This document shows positions 25,053 through 34,303 of a stretch of DNA of 64,000 nt, in pieces. This DNA is from Pseudogracilibacillus sp037071985. Lineage in GTDB: Bacteria; Bacillota; Bacilli; Bacillales; Amphibacillaceae. Position numbers and translations under genes: made by a program. The DNA lies in contig NZ_JAXHDF010000012.1 in NCBI RefSeq assembly GCF_037071985.1, forward strand, positions 1 through 64,000. The letters are read 5' to 3'. The notes beneath the pieces were generated by a model, which was given only the letters and a program-made list of their open reading frames with translations, was not told the origin of the DNA and did no database searches. Every line of letters begins with the position of its first letter. Position 1 is the first letter of the stretch.

Positions 25053-26891
25053 TTAAGCACTTTCCGTAAACTGACTTCTATATAGATCCGCATAAAAACC
25101 GTTCAACTCTAATAACTGTTGATGAGTACCCTGTTCAATTACTGCCCCCTTATCCATAACTAAGATGACGTCTGCACCCAAGATCGTTGATAATCGATGT
25201 GCAATAACAAAACTTGTTCTTCCTTTCATTAAATTTTCCATCGCTTCTTGGATAAAAATTTCAGTTCGAGTATCTACGCTTGAGGTTGCTTCATCCAAAA
25301 TCATAATTGGTGAATTAGCTAACATTGCGCGCGCAATTGTAAGTAATTGTTTTTGTCCCTGAGAAATATTCGTTGCCTCTTCATTCAAAATCGTGTCATA
25401 CCCCTCTGGTAATCGTTTAATAAAATGATGGGCATGGGCTGCTTTCGCCGCTGCATAAATCTCTTCATCTGTTGCGTGTTCTTTTCCATATGCAATATTT
25501 TCTTTAATCGTTCCTTTAAATAACCATGTATCTTGTAAAACCATCCCAAACTTCATTCTTAAATCGTCACGATTCATTTTAGTAATATCTATTCCATCAA
25601 TCGTAATTCGACCGCCATCTAATTCATAAAAACGCATAAGCAAATTTACTAATGTTGTTTTTCCTGCTCCAGTTGGTCCAACAATGGCTACTGTTTGACC
25701 AGGAGAAGCATGTATATTTAAGTCTGTCATTAGTCTTTCTTCCCCATAGCCAAAGTCTACATGTTCAAAACGGACATCACCGTTTGTTTTTCTGTTCTGA
25801 ATGGCATTGTGAACAGGTTCCTCTTCATTTTCGTCCAATAATTCAAATACACGTTCTGCTGCAGCAATTGTTGATTGAATTATATTCGCAATATTAGCAG
25901 TTTGCGAGATCGGTTGCGAAAACTGTCTTGTATACGTGATGAAAGCTTGAATATCCCCGATCAAAATTGTCCGCTTAATAACCAAGATTCCGCCGACAAT
26001 ACTAATAAGCACATAACTTATATTACTGATAAATGACATGAGTGGCATAATAATTCCAGAAATAAATTGCGCTCTACGACCAGAATCATATAACTCCTCA
26101 TTGACCTTTTTAAACTGCTGAACTGATTTTTCTTCTTGACTAAATGCTTTTACGACTTCATGAGCCGTGTACATTTCCTCAATATGACCATTTAATTCAC
26201 CGAGTGAACGTTGCTGAACGCCGAAATGCTTTTGCGATCTTTTTAAAAGCGGACGGATTACATATAGAGAAAGTGGAATACTTAACACTGCAATAATTGT
26301 CAGCAACGGACTGATCCATAGCATCATAATAATAATCCCGACAATAGTAACAAAAGATGTGATAAACGATGTTAAACTTTGCTGTAAAGTCGTTGCTATC
26401 GTATCAATATCATTCGTTACCCTACTTAAAATATCTCCATGAGATTTTCTGTCGAAATAAGACAGAGGCAAATCATTAATTTTTATAAAAACATCTTCCC
26501 GTAAGTAATACACCGTTTTTTGAGCGACACTAGCCATAATATATTGCTGAATAAATTGAAATAGACTGGCGACTATGTATAAGCCCGCCAATAAAAGGAG
26601 TAGTTGAACTATTTTAGGAAAATCAATAGCCGCTCCTGGTATTCCTTGAAATTTTGCATATGCTCCTTCAAACAAAACAGTAATTGTATCCCCCATTACC
26701 TTTGGACCAATGACACTGAAAACAGTCCCAAGTATAGCTGCTCCAAAGACGAGTAATAAACTGTTTTTATGAGGTTTCAAATATGCGAGTAAGCGGCGAA
26801 ATGTTTTTTTAAAGTTTTTCGGTTTCTCTCCTGCAACTAACATTCCTCCATGTCCCCGCGGACCACTTGAACTATGTTTTTCTTTTGTCAT
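25053..26891 (-). CDS. ABC exporter half-transporter, catalytically canonical NBD partner
   Basis: This 612-residue protein fuses a six-helix exporter domain (about residues 40-340) to an ATPase domain: Walker A GPTGAGKTT, Walker B MILDEATSSVD with the catalytic Glu, and His switch IAHRLST. Its signature NISQGQKQ deviates from LSGGQ. Together with the degenerate Walker B of the partner encoded just upstream, this is the asymmetry of heterodimeric exporters such as TM287/288 and BmrCD. Length and order fit B. subtilis YfiC. The start overlaps the partner's stop by 4 bases. Confidence 0.87.
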   Translation of the reverse strand: MTKEKHSSSGPRGHGGMLVAGEKPKNFKKTFRRLLAYLKPHKNSLLLVFGAAILGTVFSVIGPKVMGDTITVLFEGAYAKFQGIPGAAIDFPKIVQLLLLLAGLYIVASLFQFIQQYIMASVAQKTVYYLREDVFIKINDLPLSYFDRKSHGDILSRVTNDIDTIATTLQQSLTSFITSFVTIVGIIIMMLWISPLLTIIAVLSIPLSLYVIRPLLKRSQKHFGVQQRSLGELNGHIEEMYTAHEVVKAFSQEEKSVQQFKKVNEELYDSGRRAQFISGIIMPLMSFISNISYVLISIVGGILVIKRTILIGDIQAFITYTRQFSQPISQTANIANIIQSTIAAAERVFELLDENEEEPVHNAIQNRKTNGDVRFEHVDFGYGEERLMTDLNIHASPGQTVAIVGPTGAGKTTLVNLLMRFYELDGGRITIDGIDITKMNRDDLRMKFGMVLQDTWLFKGTIKENIAYGKEHATDEEIYAAAKAAHAHHFIKRLPEGYDTILNEEATNISQGQKQLLTIARAMLANSPIMILDEATSSVDTRTEIFIQEAMENLMKGRTSFVIAHRLSTILGADVILVMDKGAVIEQGTHQQLLELNGFYADLYRSQFTESA

Positions 26892-28612
26892 ACATTCTCC
26901 TCCTCTCCAAACTGAGATTTAACGATTTCCTGATACACCTTATTTTCTTTTAATAACGCTTCATGAGTCCCTATCCCGGCAATTTTACCTTTTTCTAATA
27001 CGATAATCTTATCCGCATCCATGATCGTGCTGACCCTCTGTGCAACAACAATAACTGCACTTTCTTCTGTCTCTTCTTTCAATGCTTGGCGAAGCTTTTT
27101 ATCTGTTTTATAATCCAGTGCTGAAAAGCTGTCATCAAAGATGTATATATCCGGTTTTCGAACGAGCGCCCTTGCTATTGATAACCGTTGTTTTTGTCCA
27201 CCAGATAAATTAGCTCCTCCTTGCTCAATTTCCGAACCATAACCATTGGGCAATTGCTCGATAAAATCTTCCGCCTGCGCAATTTTGGCTGCATGCTTGA
27301 CTTCGTCTTCTGTTGCATCCTCTTTACCAAAACGAATATTTTCCAATACAGACCCTGAAAACAGCAACGCCTTTTGCGGAACAAGCCCTATTTTACTCCG
27401 TATTTCAGTTAACTTTGTATCATTATTTTTTACTCCGTTTATTAAAACTTCACCTGATGTGGCTTCAAAGAAACGAGGAATTAAATTGATTAATGTAGTT
27501 TTACCTGCGCCTGTTCCTCCAATAATTGCTGTTACGTTTCCTGCTTCTGCTTTAAATGTAATATCTTCAAGAGCTGGCTCATCTGCACCAGGATAGTAAA
27601 AAGTAACCTCTTTAAATTCTACAGTTCCTTTTTCCCTGTCTGCTGACATGTCTCCTTCTGTTACAATGTTTCTATCCATCTCTAACACTTCTTGGATCCG
27701 ATGTGCCGATACAGTAGCCCGTGGCAGAATGACAAACATCATGGAAGCCATCATTAATGCCATCATCGTTAACATGACATATTGAATAAATGCCATTAAA
27801 TCACCAATCTGCATATTACCACTATCAATACGTAGTCCACCGAACCAAATTATTAATACAATTGTAGCATTCATTAAAAACATCATTAATGGCATCGTAA
27901 ACGCCATTAAACGATTTACTTTAATCGAAATCTCTGTTAATTCCGTATTGGCTACTTTTAACCTTTTTTGTTCTACATCTCTTTTGGCAAACGCTCGGAT
28001 GACACGAATCCCAGTTAAATTTTCTCTAAAAACCATATTCAACCGGTCAAGCCGCTTCTGTACACCTTGAAATAATGGATATCCTTTTTTTAAGATGAAT
28101 GCAATAGCTAAAACAATAAATGGAATAGCAAATAAAATAACGAGCGATAGTTTTGCATCTTTAGATAATGCCATAATCAACCCACCAATAAGCATAAACG
28201 GAGCCATTAAAAACATTCTTAGCATCATAATGGTTGCTTGTTGAATTTGCGTGACATCATTAGTCGTCCTTGTAATTAAGGAAGCAGTTCCGATCATATC
28301 AAACTCTTGCAATGAAAATTTACTCACATGGGTAAATACATCTTCTCTCATATCTCGCCCGACACTCATCGCAACAGTTGACGCATAATGGCTGATAATA
28401 ACGGACATAATCACTCCTACTGCAGCAACAACGAGCATTAATAGACCGATTTTCCAAATATATGGAATGTCACCCGTCACGACCCCATTATCGACAATAT
28501 CCCCCATCAATGTCGGTAAATAAAGCTGGGATAAAGATTGAATAAAAATTAGAAAAAAAATCAATATGATTAAAAATTTATATGACGATAAATAACTCAT
28601 TAATTTCCGCAT
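26888..28612 (-). CDS. ABC exporter half-transporter, degenerate NBD partner
   Basis: This 574-residue protein has six transmembrane helices (to about residue 310) and an ATPase domain with Walker A GGTGAGKTT, canonical signature NLSGGQKQR, but Walker B IYIFDDSFSALD. The catalytic Glu is therefore Asp, and the switch His is replaced (VVAQRVST). It thus forms the non-hydrolysing site of a heterodimer with the 612-residue partner. Order and length fit B. subtilis YfiB. The substrate is unknown; lipids or drugs are typical. Confidence 0.87.
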   Translation of the reverse strand: MRKLMSYLSSYKFLIILIFFLIFIQSLSQLYLPTLMGDIVDNGVVTGDIPYIWKIGLLMLVVAAVGVIMSVIISHYASTVAMSVGRDMREDVFTHVSKFSLQEFDMIGTASLITRTTNDVTQIQQATIMMLRMFLMAPFMLIGGLIMALSKDAKLSLVILFAIPFIVLAIAFILKKGYPLFQGVQKRLDRLNMVFRENLTGIRVIRAFAKRDVEQKRLKVANTELTEISIKVNRLMAFTMPLMMFLMNATIVLIIWFGGLRIDSGNMQIGDLMAFIQYVMLTMMALMMASMMFVILPRATVSAHRIQEVLEMDRNIVTEGDMSADREKGTVEFKEVTFYYPGADEPALEDITFKAEAGNVTAIIGGTGAGKTTLINLIPRFFEATSGEVLINGVKNNDTKLTEIRSKIGLVPQKALLFSGSVLENIRFGKEDATEDEVKHAAKIAQAEDFIEQLPNGYGSEIEQGGANLSGGQKQRLSIARALVRKPDIYIFDDSFSALDYKTDKKLRQALKEETEESAVIVVAQRVSTIMDADKIIVLEKGKIAGIGTHEALLKENKVYQEIVKSQFGEEENV

Positions 28613-28935
28613 TGGGTGTCACCCTCTTCTATTGTTTTCAATAATTATCTTAGCACACCCTTCTCTCTCTTTGCTCTTAATATGTTCATGTGACCTAGCC
28701 TAGAATCAATGTTCTAAGAATCATTTAGAGTTTTAATTCTCTTTTTATTTATCAATCCACAAATCTTTAATAACTCAATATTTTTAAAGCAATTTATGCC
28801 ATATTTTTTCATTAAAAAGTCAACATTCTCATAAGAAACACAAAATAAAGGCTGTTTCCATCCAAGGAAACAACCTTTATTCAAGTAGAATTATTTTCTT
28901 AATTTTCTTGTTTACTTTTAATTGATTAAAACTTT
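28613..28935. other. Gene-free gap
   Basis: No gene is supported in this AT-rich gap. It contains only the terminator hairpin near 28844-28881. Confidence 0.6.
28838..28881 (-). terminator. Terminator of the ykvI-like gene
   Basis: AATAAAGGCTGTTTCC / GGAAACAACCTTTATT forms a 16-bp stem with one mismatch and a 6-base loop; the minus strand continues TTGTGTTTCTT. Confidence 0.8.
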
Positions 28936-29988
28936 CTATTTACCGGCACGCTTTAATTTAAATGGTGCATAAATAAGTGCGAGGATTAAGAATAATCCTA
29001 AATATCCTATTAAAGAATAGAACTTGGCAACTAACGTTGTAAAACCAACAAAACTTAAAATAAATCCTACAATCAATGTAATGATAGTTGCAATATGAGC
29101 TTTTTTTGTATCCATTTCAAAAAATCGTGCAACAAATCCATAAAACATACCAAGTGCCGTATTAAAGATCATTCCAAAAAGAATTACCGCCATAAAAATA
29201 GCTAAAACTGGAGAAATATCTTCTACAATTTTTAGTAACGGTAAGTCAAACGCAGCTACAACGTCAACTTTAGAGAAGATCGCCAAGTGAGCAAGGATAA
29301 TCATGATACCGATACCAAGTCCTCCTAGTAATCCACCAGTAGCTGCAATTCGTGAATCTTTTTCCGATCCACCTGCTACAAGTGCCATACCTGCCCCAAC
29401 CGCAATATTAAAAGATACATAGTTAATTGCAGACACAAACCAGTTAGGGAATGATTTTTCCTGACTTTCTGCAATTGGCTGTAATTCTGAAAAGGATAAG
29501 TCCATTGTTGAGAAACTATAAATAGATATGATAACGATAAATAGTAATAAAAAAGGTGTAATACTTGCAATAACCGCAATAACTTTATCTACTTTTAACA
29601 TCATAGATAATGCGACGACGATTGCCATAATCAAACTTCCAACGAAAACTGGTAACCCAAACTGCTGATTAACGGTAGATCCTGCACCAGCAATCATTAC
29701 AACTCCAACACCGAATAAAGTAAATACAATGATAGCGTCTACAATTACTCCAAGATAACGTCCACTAATTTCATAAATTGCTGCCTTATGAGACTCTGCC
29801 TTCAATCTACTTCCTATATTCACTAATACCATTCCCAAGTATGCGAATAAAGCAGTTGCTACAACAGCAGCTAGCGTACCTTTAAAACCGAAACTAGTAA
29901 AATATTGCAAAATTTCTTGTCCAGACGCAAAACCCGCGCCTACAATTACTCCGATAAAAGCGCTTGCAATCTTTAAAGTTCTAAACAT
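28936..29988 (-). CDS. YkvI-family membrane transporter-like protein
   Basis: This 350-residue protein has about ten hydrophobic segments and the family's N-terminal signature VIVGAGFASGQEILQYF, in the unwound-helix position of LeuT-fold/APC transporters. FNIAVGAGMALVAGGS and GMIFNTALGMFYG follow. YkvI proteins are of unknown substrate. The ATG at 29988 follows GGAGG by 5 bases; the ATG four codons earlier has none. It is a single-gene transcript with its own terminator, next to the flavoenzyme genes, so an amino-acid substrate is a possible but unproven link. Confidence 0.8.
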   Translation of the reverse strand: MFRTLKIASAFIGVIVGAGFASGQEILQYFTSFGFKGTLAAVVATALFAYLGMVLVNIGSRLKAESHKAAIYEISGRYLGVIVDAIIVFTLFGVGVVMIAGAGSTVNQQFGLPVFVGSLIMAIVVALSMMLKVDKVIAVIASITPFLLLFIVIISIYSFSTMDLSFSELQPIAESQEKSFPNWFVSAINYVSFNIAVGAGMALVAGGSEKDSRIAATGGLLGGLGIGIMIILAHLAIFSKVDVVAAFDLPLLKIVEDISPVLAIFMAVILFGMIFNTALGMFYGFVARFFEMDTKKAHIATIITLIVGFILSFVGFTTLVAKFYSLIGYLGLFLILALIYAPFKLKRAGK

Positions 29989-30073
29989 AATGGCCTCCAT
30001 AAATAATAAAGTTTTAGTAAACTAATTTTACAGGTTTTGTAAATAAATGTCGAGCGTTAAATTTTACCAACAA

Positions 30074-30136
30074 AAATAAACAGATTAATGCGCGGCATCT
30101 TTACTTACCAACATGAAAGTAAGTGAAGGACCGCGC
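30074..30136 (-). terminator. Long hairpin terminator of the FAD oxidoreductase gene
   Basis: GCGCGG...TTTACTTAC / GTAAGTGAAGG...CCGCGC forms a long, slightly imperfect stem (30090-30136). On the minus strand a moderately T-rich tail follows. Confidence 0.6.
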
Positions 30137-30156
30137 AAGATTTGACCTCATATTGT

Positions 30157-31338
30157 TTAAGAAAGTACTTTGGTCTTTTCAAAACGGTCAAAACGAAGTG
30201 GTTCTCTTGGGATAATTGTTTTAGATTTTTCGTTGATAATTTCTTCCATTAATTTACCAGTTCCAGTAGCTAAACTAATTCCATCTCCCTCATGTCCAGC
30301 AGCAATATAATAGCCAGGGATTTCTTCCACTTCTGAAACGATAGGTAAATGGTCTTCGGTAAATGGACGAAAACCAGTGTACGCACGGATCATTTTAAAG
30401 TCATCCATTTTCGGATAAAAACGTAGAGCACGTCTAGCAATTGTTTGCACGACTTGAATATCAATTGACGCATCATACCCGACAAATTGACGGCTACTTC
30501 CAAGTAAGAAGTTTTGACTTTCTGTCGGCTCAAGTACAAGTGCAACCCCATGTTCCGCTGTACGCTTATCAGCAACACGCTCACGACCGAATTTATTCAT
30601 CAAATAACCGAACTCCATTACATTACGCATCATAACAGGCTGTTGTCTTGAACCTACCAGAATATGACCTTTACGCGGAACGATTGGAATATCAATATCT
30701 AACATTTTACCAATAAAAGGCGCCCATACACCCGCTGCGTTCACTACTTTTTTTGCAGTTACATTACCATTACTAGTTTCAATCGTAAAATCTGTGTCTT
30801 TCGTAATATTTGTAACTTCAGCAAACGTTTTCACTTCTAATCCGAATGATTTTTTCGCTTTTTCAATTAATGAATAACAGAAAAGATATGGGTTGATCAA
30901 TGAGTCTGTCTCACACTCTAAACCACCAGGAATATCTTCTGCAAAAAATGGCGATTCATTACGAATATCTTTTTGATCCAACACATTGAACTTCAAACCA
31001 GCTTCACTTTGAGTTTTCACCCAGTCTACTGCCGCTTGCATTTCGTCATCATTATCACAAACTAAAATACTTCCATGCTTTCTATATTCAAACGGAATAT
31101 CCAGTTTCTGATGAAGATCTTCGATAAGTTCCTGACTGACTAAAGACATATGGCTGTCGAAACCTGGGTCTTTATCAACAATCGTGACGTTACCATCACA
31201 GCGAGAACTTGTACCACTTGCGACATCATTTTTTTCGATCAAAATACAGTCAAGCCCAGATTCAGCAACATAATAAGCAACCGCACAACCGACAATTCCG
31301 CCACCTATTACAGCTACTTCATAGTTTTTATTACTCAT
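30157..31338 (-). CDS. FAD-dependent oxidoreductase, HcnC/OoxB-like beta subunit
   Basis: This 393-residue DAO-fold flavoprotein begins with the dinucleotide motif VAVIGGGIVGCAVAYYVAE and has SGTSSRCDGN near the flavin and the C-terminal GYYIAAGHEGDGISL ring. It resembles the substrate-oxidising subunit of HcnABC, opine oxidase (OoxAB) and D-hydroxyproline dehydrogenase complexes. The other subunits are encoded divergently starting at 31476: BFD [2Fe-2S], ferredoxin-like and HcnB-like. The likely substrate is an amino or imino acid; which one cannot be read from sequence. Confidence 0.85.
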   Translation of the reverse strand: MSNKNYEVAVIGGGIVGCAVAYYVAESGLDCILIEKNDVASGTSSRCDGNVTIVDKDPGFDSHMSLVSQELIEDLHQKLDIPFEYRKHGSILVCDNDDEMQAAVDWVKTQSEAGLKFNVLDQKDIRNESPFFAEDIPGGLECETDSLINPYLFCYSLIEKAKKSFGLEVKTFAEVTNITKDTDFTIETSNGNVTAKKVVNAAGVWAPFIGKMLDIDIPIVPRKGHILVGSRQQPVMMRNVMEFGYLMNKFGRERVADKRTAEHGVALVLEPTESQNFLLGSSRQFVGYDASIDIQVVQTIARRALRFYPKMDDFKMIRAYTGFRPFTEDHLPIVSEVEEIPGYYIAAGHEGDGISLATGTGKLMEEIINEKSKTIIPREPLRFDRFEKTKVLS

Positions 31339-31475
31339 AAGCTAAAACCTCCAGCCCAAGAAAATTAAGAAAAATGTAACTCTTTATTTATAATAACATA
31401 AAATTAAACAAATTTTGTGTTAGAATATATTTATTGGTATATATTTATTTAAATTCTTGTGTAAGGAGGCCTATG

Positions 31476-31748
31476 ATGCGAGATTTAATCATATGTCGTT
31501 GTGAAGAAGTTTCTCTAAAAGATTTAGAAGAAACAGCCAAAAAATACAATTGTTCTGCCCGTGAACTGAAACTTAGAACACGAGCAGGTATGGGCTTCTG
31601 TGGAGGGCGTACTTGTCGACCTGCAGTTGACAAAGTACTTACCCATATGACAAAAGAAGATCCTACCAATGCTATTCCATTAAAAGTACAACCTCCAGTA
31701 CGACCATTATCATTAACAGATTTAGGGGGTGCTTCTAATGACGACTAA
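31476..31748 (+). CDS. BFD-like [2Fe-2S] protein
   Basis: The 90-residue product has the BFD-type cluster ligands in LIICRCEEV (CxC) and GFCGGRTC (Cx4C). Such small domains are often fused to or encoded beside HcnB/OoxA-type subunits and pass electrons. AAGGAGG precedes two adjacent ATG codons; I use the second (6-base spacing). The 3' end overlaps the next gene by 11 bases. Confidence 0.85.
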   Translation: MRDLIICRCEEVSLKDLEETAKKYNCSARELKLRTRAGMGFCGGRTCRPAVDKVLTHMTKEDPTNAIPLKVQPPVRPLSLTDLGGASNDD

Positions 31749-32136
31749 ACGAATCGTAAATCATCCAGTTTTAGGAGAGTTGGACAAACAGGAAAAAGTT
31801 ACTTTTCAATTTGATGGTAATACATACGAAGGGTATGAAAATGATACGATTGCCTCTGCTTTGCTTGCCAACGGGATTCGCACCCTTCGTAAACATGAAG
31901 AAACTGGAAATCCACGTGGCATCTACTGTAATATTGGCCATTGTTATGAATGCCGTGTCACTGTTGATGGCGCATCAAACATACGTGCTTGTCTAACACC
32001 AATTAAAGCAAATATGGTTGTAGAGAGCGGTAAAGTTCAGCCTTCTCCATTAGATCCATCAAACGAAGGTGAACTCCCAAAAACGTATGCAGAATTTAAG
32101 CGACGGGAGGAACAACAAAAGAATGCAAAAAAATGA
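31738..32136 (+). CDS. HcnA-like (2Fe-2S) ferredoxin subunit
   Basis: This 132-residue Fer2-type protein has cluster-binding cysteines in IYCNIGHCYECRV and RACLTP, the arrangement of the small subunit of HcnABC and of the N-terminal domain of sarcosine/opine oxidases. It probably links the HcnC-like and HcnB-like flavoproteins. The ATG at 31738 has GGGGG 8 bases upstream; the upstream TTG start is unlikely. It overlaps the genes on both sides, so translation is coupled. Confidence 0.85.
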   Translation: MTTKRIVNHPVLGELDKQEKVTFQFDGNTYEGYENDTIASALLANGIRTLRKHEETGNPRGIYCNIGHCYECRVTVDGASNIRACLTPIKANMVVESGKVQPSPLDPSNEGELPKTYAEFKRREEQQKNAKK

Positions 32137-33331
32137 TGTCGTAATAATCGGAGCAGGCCCAGCTGGCTTATCTGCTGCAATCCAATGTAGAGAAAATGGA
32201 TTAAGTGTAACCGTTTTAGATGAATTCCCTAAGCCAGGAGGCCGTTTACTTGGACAGCTTCATGAAGAGCCAAGCGGTGAATGGTGGAACGGAATTAAAG
32301 AAACAAATAGTTTATTAGAAAAAGCTGAAAAAAATAATACTACGATTAAGTGCGGAGTTTCTGTCCATCATGTAGAAACGCTGGAAAATCATTTTGTAGT
32401 TCATACAAATAAAGGGTATTTCGCTGCCGACAATGTATTAATTGCTACTGGTGCAGCCGAATCTGCAGCACCGATTCCTGGTTGGACACTTCCGGGCGTT
32501 ATGTCAATTGGTGCAGCACAGGTAATGACCAATGTACATCGTGTAAGCGTTGGCGAAAAAGGAATCGTTGCTGGCGTTAACGTACTTTCGGCAGCGATTA
32601 CACGGGAATTACAGCTTGCTGGTATAGATGTAGTCGGCATGGCATTACCATCCCGTAATATCGTCTCGGAAGATCAAGCGAACCCACGTGAAGTAATGGA
32701 ACGTATGGTTCGAATTGCACATTTAGCACCGTCCAAATTTATTCAATTCGGAAGTAAGTTTGCGACATTTAAGTTTGTTCAAAATCTTGCTTTGCAATTT
32801 TTCCCTAAAGGCGGGATCAAAATGTGGGATATGCCAATTCACCTTCGCAAGGCAATTAAAGAAATTAACGGAACCGATAAAGTAGAATCTGTCACGATGG
32901 TAGATGTTACTATGGATGGCGATATCATTCGTGGCACAGAAGAAACGATATCGGTTGACTTTGTATGTATCGCAGGCGGATTGTACCCATTAGCTGAACT
33001 TGCTGCGGTAGTCGGATGTCCATTCCAGTATTCAGAAGAATTAGGTGGACATGTCCCAATACACAGTGAGGCAATGGAAACTCCAATTGAGGGTATTTTC
33101 GTAGCTGGTAATATTACTGGAATCGAAAGTGCAAAAGTTGCAAGAGAACAAGGAACAGTTGCAGGACTATCGATCGCTAAAAAAGTAACTGGCAACAAAG
33201 AAATTGATTCGAAGTTACAAGATGCTATAACTAATGTAAAAGCAACACGTAATGCGGCCACTATTCAATTCCATCCGCGTATTGATGAAGGACGTGCAAA
33301 GATTTCACAAGCTTTTAATGAAATATCATAA
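32123..33331 (+). CDS. HcnB/OoxA-like FAD/NAD(P)-binding alpha subunit
   Basis: This 402-residue pyridine nucleotide-disulphide oxidoreductase-type flavoprotein has VVIIGAGPAGLSAAIQC for FAD, ATGAAESAAPIPGW, and a C-terminal GIFVAGNITGIESAKVAREQG. With the HcnA-like and HcnC-like subunits it would make a heterotrimeric or tetrameric membrane-linked dehydrogenase. The BFD domain that is fused in some HcnB homologues is here a separate protein. The ATG at 32123 is 12 bases after GGGAGG and overlaps the preceding gene. Confidence 0.85.
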   Translation: MQKNDVVIIGAGPAGLSAAIQCRENGLSVTVLDEFPKPGGRLLGQLHEEPSGEWWNGIKETNSLLEKAEKNNTTIKCGVSVHHVETLENHFVVHTNKGYFAADNVLIATGAAESAAPIPGWTLPGVMSIGAAQVMTNVHRVSVGEKGIVAGVNVLSAAITRELQLAGIDVVGMALPSRNIVSEDQANPREVMERMVRIAHLAPSKFIQFGSKFATFKFVQNLALQFFPKGGIKMWDMPIHLRKAIKEINGTDKVESVTMVDVTMDGDIIRGTEETISVDFVCIAGGLYPLAELAAVVGCPFQYSEELGGHVPIHSEAMETPIEGIFVAGNITGIESAKVAREQGTVAGLSIAKKVTGNKEIDSKLQDAITNVKATRNAATIQFHPRIDEGRAKISQAFNEIS

Positions 33332-33358
33332 CGATGAAAAGGAAGTAATGGTGTAAAA

Positions 33359-33907
33359 ATGAATAGGTCTCTTCATTCCGTGCGAGAAAAAAGTCTCGTT
33401 TTTATTGGGTTTATGGGGGTTGGTAAAACAACCGTAGCACAACTTGTTGCTAAGAAATTATACCGAGATTTCGTAGATATCGATCATGAAATTGAAAAAG
33501 AATATGGTATGCCCACAACAGAAATCTTCAAGTCAATCGGGGAAGCTAAATTTCGTACGAAAGAAAAAGAATATGTGCTACGCTATTGTAAACAACCTTT
33601 GAAAGTTATTTCACTTGGAGGCGGTGCCTTCATGCAAGAAGATATTCGTAAATCCTGTCTTGAACATAGCATTGTTTTTTACTTGGATATTTCATGGGAT
33701 TCTTGGAAAGAACGTTTGCATATGTTGGTCGACAGTCGTCCCGTTTTACAAAATCGTTCATTAGAAGATATTGAAACATTGTTTAATGAACGAAAATCAA
33801 CGTATGAAGACCATAATTCCAAACTGATGACTGATCATATTAACGAAGAAGAGGTCGCTGACTATATTATCGATTCAGTGAAACTCGCATGGGAACTATA
33901 TAGTTAA
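33359..33907 (+). CDS. aroK: Shikimate kinase family protein
   Basis: This 182-residue P-loop kinase has Walker A GFMGVGKTT, shikimate-site DIDHEIE, the Arg in KFRTKEKE, SLGGGAF and the lid SRPVL, all expected for AroK. It would phosphorylate shikimate to shikimate-3-phosphate in aromatic amino acid synthesis. Its place 28 bases after the HcnB-like gene is unusual, since no other aro gene is nearby. It shares the terminator with the convergent SMR gene. Confidence 0.85.
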   Translation: MNRSLHSVREKSLVFIGFMGVGKTTVAQLVAKKLYRDFVDIDHEIEKEYGMPTTEIFKSIGEAKFRTKEKEYVLRYCKQPLKVISLGGGAFMQEDIRKSCLEHSIVFYLDISWDSWKERLHMLVDSRPVLQNRSLEDIETLFNERKSTYEDHNSKLMTDHINEEEVADYIIDSVKLAWELYS

Positions 33908-33937
33908 AGAATAACAACTTTCTTTCAAAGCAAACAA

Positions 33938-33982
33938 AAAGATAGGTGAAAATTCATTTAGAATTTCCACCTATCTTTTTTC
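33938..33982. terminator. Bidirectional terminator
   Basis: AAAAGATAGGTG-AAAATTC / GAATTT-CCACCTATCTTTTTT is a long stem between convergent genes, with T-tracts on both strands. Confidence 0.88.
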
Positions 33983-33988
33983 AAATGG

Positions 33989-34303
33989 TTATCCAAATAC
34001 TTTCAATCCTACCGCTCCTGTAATAATACAGGTTAAAAACACAATCCGTAATAAACTTGCTGACTCCCTAAAGAAAAATATCCCCATAAGCACTGCTCCT
34101 GTTGCGCCTAATCCAGTCCAAATCGCGTAGGCGGTTCCTAAAGGAATTTCCCTCACTGCGAGTGATAAAAAAACAAAGCCAAATCCAAAAGTCAATATGA
34201 GAATGAATAACCAGAGAACACTTTTCCGCTTTAAAAACATATTAATACTGGCGACGCCAAAAATTTCACCAAAGCTTGCGATAACAAGATATACCCAGGC
34301 CAA
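33989..34303 (-). CDS. Small multidrug resistance (SMR) protein, subunit 2
   Basis: The 104-residue product has four transmembrane helices and the essential Glu13 in VIASFGEIFGV plus the family segment GTAYAIWTGLGATGAVLMG. SMR proteins exchange protons for cationic drugs or guanidinium; the tandem with the next gene indicates an obligate heterodimer such as YkkCD, EbrAB or YvdRS. The start is TTG, directly after the TGA of the upstream gene, with AAGGG in that gene's tail. Confidence 0.85.
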   Translation of the reverse strand: MAWVYLVIASFGEIFGVASINMFLKRKSVLWLFILILTFGFGFVFLSLAVREIPLGTAYAIWTGLGATGAVLMGIFFFRESASLLRIVFLTCIITGAVGLKVFG

